Shown piece by piece: positions 1 to 5,744 of a DNA stretch of 6,601 nucleotides. The stretch spans positions 1-6,601 of the forward strand of contig JADLHH010000001.1 of assembly GCA_020848855.1 (NCBI GenBank), written 5' to 3'. The position numbers and the translations under genes are program-made. How positions within the stretch are numbered: position 1 is the first letter of the stretch; each line of letters opens with the position of its first letter. The notes under the pieces are model-generated. The model worked only from the letters and a program-made list of their open reading frames with translations, did no database searches and was not told the origin of the DNA. This DNA is from Anaerolineae bacterium (lineage in GTDB: Bacteria; Chloroflexota; Anaerolineae; Aggregatilineales; Phototrophicaceae).

Positions 1-1
1 G

Positions 2-856
2 ATCACCGACACCGCCGTGACCTTCGATCCCTTGCAGCGCAGTACCGCGCGACCGGGACAGGAACTATTGCAGAGCTTCTACGATGCCGATGTCGATTAC
101 GAGTTTTTCGATCTCGACGGCGACCTGACCGACAAGCCTGTCGCCTTCTACGCGGGCGGAGTATGGCTTTCGGAGCGTGGGCAGCGCAAATTAGTTGAGT
201 ATGTCGAGCAGGGTGGGCATCTGGTCTGTGTCGGCGAAATTCCGCGCCAGGATGAGCACCTGCTGCCGCTCAACCTGCTCGAACTGCCCGAACCGGACGG
301 CATCATCAGCGGCGCGCCGGGCAAAGCGGCGCTCCGTTTGTTTGGCGGCTATACGATTGAAAGCGCGTGGTGGCACAATTACGACAAGGCGCCCGGCGAA
401 GCGATCCATATTGAACGGCTGCCCTATTCGTTTCAGCCGTCCGAAGAACTCGTGCTGCAATTCAGCTTGCAGGAAGGGCTGCGCTATACGGTCGGCTACA
501 CCATCCAGCGCGGACAGGGACGTATCACCGTGATCGGCTTGCAGCCGTCGCCCGCGCTGCTGCTGGCGCTGCACGATCATTTCGGCGTGACGGTCGCCTG
601 CCGCTCGCAGATCGGCGGTGTGTCGTCGGCGCTGTTTCGCCGAGGTGACGCCTTCTACCTGATCGCCACCAATGACGGCAGCGAGCCGAAGGCGGCGCTG
701 TTTGAGATCGCGCCCGGCATCATGCGCGCCGGGGCGTGGCAGGTCGAAAATCTCGACAGCGGCGCGGTTACGGATGTGATGCTGATGGATGGCGGCATAC
801 TGCCGGTCATGATCAAACGCAAGGACGGGGTCGCGCTGCGGCTCTACCAGAGTTAA
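2..856 (+). CDS. C-terminal part of a beta-galactosidase-like glycoside hydrolase (5' end outside window)
   Basis: The frame is open to the left edge, so this is the end of a longer gene; the GTG at 17 is probably an internal valine. The 284 visible residues contain no catalytic barrel. Residues about 15-100 look like the Rossmann/glutamine-amidotransferase-like domain of GH42-type (and some GH35) beta-galactosidases: a strand reading KPVAFYAGG, then a helix and 'LVEYVEQGGHLVCVG', the usual 'YV..GG.L' signature. Residues about 168-195 (RGQGRITVIGLQPSPALLLAL) resemble the 'GkGr' strand that closes that domain. Residues about 205-284 fit a small C-terminal beta-sandwich (FYLIATNDGSEPKAALFEI). 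By analogy the enzyme would remove terminal galactose or a similar sugar, but the substrate cannot be read from this part. The gene ends 9 bases before the racemase-aldolase gene, which implies co-transcription. The reading frame is secure; the family assignment is moderate and rests on pattern resemblance only. Confidence 0.6.
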   Translation: MTDTAVTFDPLQRSTARPGQELLQSFYDADVDYEFFDLDGDLTDKPVAFYAGGVWLSERGQRKLVEYVEQGGHLVCVGEIPRQDEHLLPLNLLELPEPDGIISGAPGKAALRLFGGYTIESAWWHNYDKAPGEAIHIERLPYSFQPSEELVLQFSLQEGLRYTVGYTIQRGQGRITVIGLQPSPALLLALHDHFGVTVACRSQIGGVSSALFRRGDAFYLIATNDGSEPKAALFEIAPGIMRAGAWQVENLDSGAVTDVMLMDGGILPVMIKRKDGVALRLYQS

Positions 857-860
857 GGAG
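855..860 (+). promoter_or_regulatory. Shine-Dalgarno AAGGAG of the racemase-aldolase gene
   Basis: AAGGAG overlaps the TAA stop of the preceding gene. It lies 5 bases before the ATG at 866, 2 bases before the ATG at 863, and overlaps the GTG at 860. The spacing favours 866 as the start. Overlap with the upstream stop suggests translational coupling. Confidence 0.8.
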
Positions 861-865
861 TGATG

Positions 866-2494
866 ATGACGACGCTTGCCATCATCCACACGACACCGGC
901 AACGGTCGAGATGCTCAAGGCGCTGGCGGCGGAACTGCTGCCGGGTACGGATGTGATCAACTTTGTAGATGATTCGATTCTGCCGCAGCTAGCGCGCAAT
1001 GGTGGCGACACGGATGCGGTCAAAGACCGACTGGTGCAGTACGCCAAGATCGCCGCGAGCGTCGGTGCGGATGCCATCCTTGAAGCCTGCTCGTCGGTTG
1101 GCGAGGTGGTGGCGACGATGGCGGACGCAATCGACATCCCGATTGTGCGCATCGACGAGGCGATGGCGGAAGCGGCGGTCGCGCGCGGCACGCGGATCGG
1201 TGTGGCGGCGACCCTGCCGACGACGCTCAATCCAACGATGCGGCTGATTGAAGCGAAAGCCGAGGCGGCAAACAGGCAGGTCGAAATCGAGACGGCGCTG
1301 GCGGAGAGTGCCTACCTCAAATTGATGGCTGGCGACCGTGACGGTCACGACGCCGACCTGAGCGCGACGCTGCTCGAACTCGCGGAAAAAGTCGATGTGG
1401 TCGTTCTCGCGCAGGCGTCAATGGCGCGGGTGCTGCCCAAGCTGCCGGAAGGCATTCAAGCGAAGTTTCTGACCAGCCCGCGCCTGGGCATCATGAAGGT
1501 GCGTGAGGTGCTGCGTCTACCCGGTTCTGTCGAGCGGCTGAATGATCAGCCGCAGAAAGCTTCGATCTTCATGAGAAACAAACCTGAAAACCTGTTCAAT
1601 CTCAACCCCGTGCTATCGGCGGCGGAGCGCGGCGGCTATGCAGTCGGATCGTTTTCGCCGCGCTATACGGCAATGATCAAGCCGGTGCTGCAAGGAGCAC
1701 AGGCGCTGAACTCGCCGCTGATCGTGCAAATCTCGCAAAAGGAACTCACCCGCCACCAGATTCAGCCACGCGAATTCGCGGACGAGTTCTACCATCAGCT
1801 TAAGGCGCTGGCGATCAGCGTTCCGGTGGTGCTGCACCTCGACCATACCAAAGATTTCGCCGTTATTCAGGCGGCGATAGAAGCCGGTTTCACCTCGGTG
1901 ATGATCGATGCTTCGGAGAAGCCGTTTCAGGAGAACGTCGACCTGTCGCGCGAGGTGGTCGATTACGCCCATCCGCTCGGCGTCTCGGTCGAGGCGGAAC
2001 TGGGTCGGATCGGCACAACCGATTTCGTCGAGACGGAACACGACGAGGAACTCTATACCGTTCCCGAAGAGGCGCAGTTGTTCGTCAGCCAGACGGGGAT
2101 CGACGCGCTGGCGGCGTCCGTCGGCACGGCGCACGGCGTCTACAGGGTGCGCCAGCCGAAAGTTGACCTCGCGCGGCTGGCAGCGATCCGGGCGCTGACG
2201 AGCGTCCACCTCGTTCTGCACGGCGGGTCGGGCGTGCCGGGTGCGATGATCGCCGGCGCGGTCGCCATCGCAGGTGGCGGCGTGAGCAAGGTCAACATCG
2301 CCACCGACCTCGAACTCGCGGCGCTGGCGACGTTGGGGCGCGATAAATTCATGACCAACGCCGAAATGACCGCGCTTCCTAAAGACACACGCGAACAGGC
2401 GCAGGCTTCGGTTAGGGGTGTGGTCGAAGACAAGATTCTGCATTTCCTGAACAGCGCAGAACGTGCGGCGGACTTTCACATTGAAAAAGGTTGA
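866..2494 (+). CDS. Asp/Glu racemase-like domain fused to class II ketose-bisphosphate aldolase
   Basis: The product is 542 residues from ATG 866, chosen for its spacing from AAGGAG; ATG 863 is also possible. Residues 1 to about 220 are an Asp/Glu/hydantoin racemase-superfamily domain, with the N-terminal strand TLAIIHTTP, the first active-site segment 'ACSSVGE' (C75), and 'RIGVAATLPTT' near 110. The second cysteine position reads 'LAQASM', with alanine at 184. Residues about 236-542 form a full-length class II zinc aldolase: 'GGYAVGSFS', 'HLDH' (catalytic D326, zinc H327), 'MIDASEKPFQENV', 'VEAELG' (E376/E378), 'GTAHG' (H423), 'LHGGSG' (H452) and 'KVNIATD' (N477, D481, phosphate binding). 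The aldolase should reversibly cleave a ketose 1,6-bisphosphate into DHAP and an aldehyde in the cytosol; fructose versus tagatose substrate is undecided. The two domains are normally separate proteins of about 220 and 300 residues; residues 219-235 look like a linker. The reaction of the N-terminal domain is unknown. The next gene starts one base after the stop. Confidence 0.92.
   Translation: MTTLAIIHTTPATVEMLKALAAELLPGTDVINFVDDSILPQLARNGGDTDAVKDRLVQYAKIAASVGADAILEACSSVGEVVATMADAIDIPIVRIDEAMAEAAVARGTRIGVAATLPTTLNPTMRLIEAKAEAANRQVEIETALAESAYLKLMAGDRDGHDADLSATLLELAEKVDVVVLAQASMARVLPKLPEGIQAKFLTSPRLGIMKVREVLRLPGSVERLNDQPQKASIFMRNKPENLFNLNPVLSAAERGGYAVGSFSPRYTAMIKPVLQGAQALNSPLIVQISQKELTRHQIQPREFADEFYHQLKALAISVPVVLHLDHTKDFAVIQAAIEAGFTSVMIDASEKPFQENVDLSREVVDYAHPLGVSVEAELGRIGTTDFVETEHDEELYTVPEEAQLFVSQTGIDALAASVGTAHGVYRVRQPKVDLARLAAIRALTSVHLVLHGGSGVPGAMIAGAVAIAGGGVSKVNIATDLELAALATLGRDKFMTNAEMTALPKDTREQAQASVRGVVEDKILHFLNSAERAADFHIEKG
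2487..2490 (+). promoter_or_regulatory. Shine-Dalgarno AAGG that fixes the glycosidase start
   Basis: AAGG, inside the run AAAAAGG, lies 5 bases before ATG 2496 and within the last codons of the aldolase gene. It supports 2496 over the in-frame GTG at 2463, which would overlap the upstream gene by 32 bases and has no comparable site. Confidence 0.7.
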
Positions 2495-2495
2495 C

Positions 2496-3806
2496 ATGGA
2501 TCAGGCGTTAATCGATACGGGCAGAGATGTTGCTGAACGGATTCTGATCGGGAATGGTGACGAACTCGGCATTTTGGGATCGAGTCAGGCATATCATCAG
2601 GTCTGGGCACGCGACAGTATGATCAGCGGACTGGGGTTATGGCTGTGCCAGAGTTCGGCAGGCGCAGCTATTCACCAGCGCTCGCTGGAGAGCCTGCGTC
2701 AGTTCCAAAGCCCGCTGGGGAAGATCGCGCACAATATCGGCTACACAGATGTGACTGATCCGGCGCTGGTGGCGTTCGGCGGCAGGCTGAGCGAGAACGG
2801 CAACCGGCGACTCGTCAAAGACACTACTCACGCGGGCTGCGTCGACAGCAATCTGTGGTACATCCTCGGTCACTACTATCACTACGTCCTCGGCAACAAC
2901 AGCGATTATCTGCGCTCGGTCTGGTACAGCCTCGAACAAAGCCTGCTCTGGCTGCGCTATCAGGATTCGAACGAATGCGGACTGCTCGAAGTCCATGAGG
3001 CGATGGACTGGGCAGACCTGTTCTCGAACCACTACAACGTCCTCTACGACAACGTCCTGTATTGCGCTGTGTGGAAGGCGATGGGACAGATGGCGCAGGC
3101 GCTCAACCTGCCCGCTGAGGATTACTTCGCCAGTGCCGAGGACGTGCGCAGGAAGATCAATACGCTGCTGTGGGTTGGTCCCGAAGCGCCGACCGATTGG
3201 AACTGGATTCGCTCAGAGCGCATGGAATGGCTGTACCCGATCCAGCGCGTCGAAACGGAGCTGGTCGTGCGCCCATTCTACCTGCCTTACATGGGCTTCC
3301 GCGACTATGCCGACCGCTTCGACACGCTCGGCAATCTGCTGGCAATCCTGTTTGGCGTGGCGAACGCCGAGCAGAGCAACCAGATCCTTGACTACATTCA
3401 TCGCTGCGGCTTGAACGAACCATACCCGGTATCCAGCCTGTACCCGGTGATCCATCCTGGCGACAAGGACTGGCGCGAGTTTTTCCGCGTGCGCAACCTG
3501 AACCAGCCGCACCACTATCACAACGGCGGCATCTGGGGCTTCATCGGCGGGTTCTACGTCGCCGCGCTGGTGCAGGCGGGGCGCATGGACGAAGCCGCCT
3601 ATCAGCTCGACAAGCTGGCGCAGGCGAACAGGCTCGGTGTGCGCGACGAGTGGGAGTTCAACGAGTGGTTTCACGGCACGTCCGGGCGACCGATGGGCTT
3701 CGCCGGGCAGTCGTGGTCGGCGGCGATGTACCTGTACGCCCAGGATGCCGTGACAAACGGGCGCGTCAGCGTGTTCAACCAGGATGCAGGTTGGGAAATG
3801 AAGTGA
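2496..3806 (+). CDS. (alpha/alpha)6-barrel glycosidase, GH100 invertase / amylo-1,6-glucosidase-like
   Basis: The 436-residue protein has no signal peptide or membrane segment, so it is probably cytosolic. Its pattern is that of (alpha/alpha)6-barrel glycosidases: 'VWARDS' near residue 36-41, 'DSNLWYILGHYYHYVLG' at 117-133, 'MDWADL' at 170-175 followed by 'YNVLYDNVLYCAVWKAM', 'HYHNGGIWGFIGGFYVAALV' at 340-359, and 'EFNEWFHGTSGRPMGFAGQSWSAAMYLYA' at 387-415. By comparison with GH100 neutral invertases, whose catalytic pair is an Asp in the middle and a Glu in a 'WPE.Y.G' motif, the likely general acid is D171 or D174 and the likely base or nucleophile is E390. The length fits GH100 (about 450 residues). 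I cannot tell invertase activity from hydrolysis of another alpha-linked sugar, and it may belong to an uncharacterised relative. It starts one base after the aldolase stop, so it is very probably in the same transcript and translationally coupled. Confidence 0.82.
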   Translation: MDQALIDTGRDVAERILIGNGDELGILGSSQAYHQVWARDSMISGLGLWLCQSSAGAAIHQRSLESLRQFQSPLGKIAHNIGYTDVTDPALVAFGGRLSENGNRRLVKDTTHAGCVDSNLWYILGHYYHYVLGNNSDYLRSVWYSLEQSLLWLRYQDSNECGLLEVHEAMDWADLFSNHYNVLYDNVLYCAVWKAMGQMAQALNLPAEDYFASAEDVRRKINTLLWVGPEAPTDWNWIRSERMEWLYPIQRVETELVVRPFYLPYMGFRDYADRFDTLGNLLAILFGVANAEQSNQILDYIHRCGLNEPYPVSSLYPVIHPGDKDWREFFRVRNLNQPHHYHNGGIWGFIGGFYVAALVQAGRMDEAAYQLDKLAQANRLGVRDEWEFNEWFHGTSGRPMGFAGQSWSAAMYLYAQDAVTNGRVSVFNQDAGWEMK

Positions 3807-3829
3807 AGTTAGCGCGTGGAACGCTGTCC

Positions 3830-3873
3830 GTAGGGGCACGTGCAACCTTCGGTTGCCTATATCGTGCCCCTAC
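3830..3873 (+). repeat. Palindromic hairpin element with GTAGGGGCACG arms
   Basis: The arms GTAGGGGCACG (3830-3840) and CGTGCCCCTAC (3863-3873) are perfect 11-base inverted repeats. Between them is a second perfect stem, GCAACC (3842-3847) with GGTTGC (3851-3856), around a TTC loop, leaving an asymmetric CTATAT bulge (3857-3862). This is a two-tier hairpin lying alone in the 95-base gap between the glycosidase and metallo-beta-lactamase genes. From memory, palindromes with GTAGGGGC arms are dispersed many times in some Chloroflexota and cyanobacterial genomes as REP/MITE-like elements; copy number cannot be shown from one window. No T-run follows, so it is not a classical intrinsic terminator, though in RNA it could stabilise the upstream 3' end or attenuate transcription. 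Confidence 0.75.
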
Positions 3874-3901
3874 ATGCAGCATCGAATTAGGCAGAATAAT
3901 C

Positions 3902-5701
3902 ATGCAGCAGTTGCTCGACAACCTGTTCTACTTCGAGGACACCTGTAACGTCTACGTGATCCGTTCCGGCGACAGCGCCGTGCTGGTCGATTTCGGGTCG
4001 GGCGATGTGCTCGACCACCTCGACGAGATCGGCGTGGCGCGCGTCACCGACGTTATGATCACGCATCACCACCGCGACCAGTGTCAGGGGTTGGCGCGGG
4101 CGGTCGAGATGGGTATCCACATCTACGTGCCGCACACCGAGCAGGACCTGTTCCAGTTCGCCAATGAGCACTGGCAGGCGCGCGAAATCCTGAACAACTA
4201 CAACATGCGGCAGGATCGCTTCTCGCTGCTGGAATCGGTCGCTATTGACGGCACGCTGCAAGATTACGAGGTGCGCCAGTTCGGTGACCATACCTTCACA
4301 GTCGTGCCGACGCCGGGGCATACCATCGGCTCGCTGACGCTGATGAGCGAAATCGACGGCACGCGCTGCGCCTTCGCCGGTGACTTGATCGCCGCGCCGG
4401 GGCAGGTGTGGAGCCTCGCCGCGACCCAGTGGACGTACAACGGCGCGGAGGGCGCGGCGGCGAGCGTCCCCTCGCTGCTCGATCTGAAGGAACGCCAGCC
4501 CGATCTGCTGCTGCCGTCGCACGGCGAAGTGATGGACGACCCCGCTCCGGCGATTGACCTGCTGGTCGAGCGTCTCTGGCAGCTTTTGCAGCTTCGCCGC
4601 CAGAATCTGCGTATCTTCGAACTGCGCGACAAGCCCTACGAGCCGATCACGCCGCATCTGCTGCGTCACCGTGCGTCGATGGCGAATACCTACGTCGTCC
4701 TGTCCGAAAGCGGCAAAGCGCTGCTGATCGACTTCGGCTACGACTTCATGACCGGCTTCACGGCAGGCTACGACCGCGCCTCGCGCCGCCCCTGGCTGTA
4801 CACAATCCCGGCGCTCAAGCGGCAGTTCGGCATCGACCAGATCGACGTGGTGCTGCCAACCCACTTTCACGACGATCACGTCGCGGGCATCAACCTGCTG
4901 CGCCGTGTCGAGGGCACTAAGGTCTGGGCGGCGGATTTGTTCGCGGACATCCTCGAACACCCGACCGATTACGACCTGCCCTGCCTGTGGTACGATCCGA
5001 TCCCGGTCGACAAAGCGCTGCCGCTGGAGACGCCGATCCAGTGGGAGGAGTACACCTTCACGCTCTACGCCCTACCCGGTCACACGCGCTACGCGGTCGC
5101 CATCGCCTTCGAGGTCGACGGCAAGCGCATTCTGGCGACGGGCGATCAGTACCAGGGCGATGCGGGCTTGGAACTCAACTACGTCTACCCGAACCGCTTC
5201 CAGGCAGCCGATTACATTAAGAGCGCGGCGCTCTACGCGCGGCTCAAGCCGGACATCATCCTCACGGGTCACTGGATGCCGCTGCACGTCCCGCCGGACT
5301 ACTTCGGCAAGCTGGCGATGATGGGCGGCGAACTCGAACGCCTGCATCGTGAACTGCTGGCGGAGAAATTCGACCTCGGCGAAGAAGGCTTTTTAGCTCG
5401 GATCATGCCGTATCAGGTGAACGTACCACGCGGCGAAGCGTTCACGGTGCGCGTCGAGGTGCGCAACCCGTTCCGCGCCGACGCCGAAGCCACGATCAAG
5501 CTGGTCGTGCCGGAAGGCTGGCACGTCACGGGTGGAGATACGCAGACGATGAAACTCGGCACGCCTGAAACGACTCTCGCCTACTTCGAGGTCTTACCGC
5601 TCGCGGAGACGGCGGAGCGGCGGGCACGCATCGGCGCGGACGTGACCATCAACGGGCAGCGCTTCGGCGAACAGGCGGAGGCGCTGGTCACAACGACATA
5701 G
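3902..5701 (+). CDS. Tandem metallo-beta-lactamase-fold hydrolase with C-terminal NEW3-like Ig domain
   Basis: The product is 599 residues from ATG 3902. Upstream in-frame starts would read through the palindrome and overlap the glycosidase gene. The ribosome site is weak (TTAGG at 3887-3891, 10 bases away). Residues about 1-215 are a first metallo-beta-lactamase domain with 'THHHRDQ' (H55, H57, D59), 'PTPGH' (H140), 'FAGD' (D161) and 'LPSHGE' (H207); Q60 replaces the last histidine of the usual HxHxDH. Residues about 253-465 are a second domain with the complete motif 'THFHDDH' (H321, H323, D325, H326), then 'LPGH' (H394), 'ATGD' (D415) and 'TGHW' (H457). The halves look like an internal duplication. 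Residues about 503-599 resemble the NEW3 (alpha-galactosidase-associated) Ig-like domain: 'NVPRGEAFTVRVEVRNPF' and 'VPEGW'. No signal peptide is evident. A metal-dependent hydrolase is secure; the substrate is unknown. Its setting among glycosidases would fit a lactone, ester or phosphoester of a sugar, but this is inference. Confidence 0.92.
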   Translation: MQQLLDNLFYFEDTCNVYVIRSGDSAVLVDFGSGDVLDHLDEIGVARVTDVMITHHHRDQCQGLARAVEMGIHIYVPHTEQDLFQFANEHWQAREILNNYNMRQDRFSLLESVAIDGTLQDYEVRQFGDHTFTVVPTPGHTIGSLTLMSEIDGTRCAFAGDLIAAPGQVWSLAATQWTYNGAEGAAASVPSLLDLKERQPDLLLPSHGEVMDDPAPAIDLLVERLWQLLQLRRQNLRIFELRDKPYEPITPHLLRHRASMANTYVVLSESGKALLIDFGYDFMTGFTAGYDRASRRPWLYTIPALKRQFGIDQIDVVLPTHFHDDHVAGINLLRRVEGTKVWAADLFADILEHPTDYDLPCLWYDPIPVDKALPLETPIQWEEYTFTLYALPGHTRYAVAIAFEVDGKRILATGDQYQGDAGLELNYVYPNRFQAADYIKSAALYARLKPDIILTGHWMPLHVPPDYFGKLAMMGGELERLHRELLAEKFDLGEEGFLARIMPYQVNVPRGEAFTVRVEVRNPFRADAEATIKLVVPEGWHVTGGDTQTMKLGTPETTLAYFEVLPLAETAERRARIGADVTINGQRFGEQAEALVTTT

Positions 5702-5735
5702 CAGCGAACAGCGAGGTTATGCACCACACATTTTT

Positions 5736-5740
5736 GGAGA
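5736..5740 (+). promoter_or_regulatory. Shine-Dalgarno GGAGA of the alpha-mannosidase gene
   Basis: GGAGA lies 4 bases before ATG 5745 in the 43-base gap after the metallo-beta-lactamase stop. It supports 5745 as the start. I see no convincing promoter or terminator in that gap, so read-through from the upstream gene is likely. Confidence 0.7.
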
Positions 5741-5744
5741 ACTC

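Noticed and set aside
2463..2495. GTG 2463 as start of the glycosidase gene
   Set aside because: It would overlap the aldolase gene by 32 bases; ATG 2496 has a properly spaced AAGG.
1613..2497. Open frame of 294 codons on the - strand
   Set aside because: It is antisense to the aldolase domain, which carries a full set of zinc ligands on the + strand.
3830..3880. Intrinsic terminator at the palindrome
   Set aside because: The stem is strong, but ATGCAGC follows and there is no T-run on either side.
3895..3900. AATAAT as a -10 promoter box
   Set aside because: It ends 1 base before ATG 3902, so transcription would begin inside the gene, and no -35 element stands at the right distance.
3650..3901. 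N-terminal extension of the metallo-beta-lactamase gene from an upstream in-frame start
   Set aside because: It overlaps the glycosidase gene in another frame and translates the palindromic repeat; the domain starts naturally at ATG 3902.
3887..4960. Long open frame on the - strand (357 codons)
   Set aside because: It lies antisense to the metallo-beta-lactamase gene, its translation shows no recognisable domain, and long antisense frames are expected in GC-rich coding DNA.
5702..5744. Possible promoter or small gene in the gap before the alpha-mannosidase gene
   Set aside because: The 43-base gap shows only a Shine-Dalgarno sequence; no -35/-10 pair or hairpin is recognisable.
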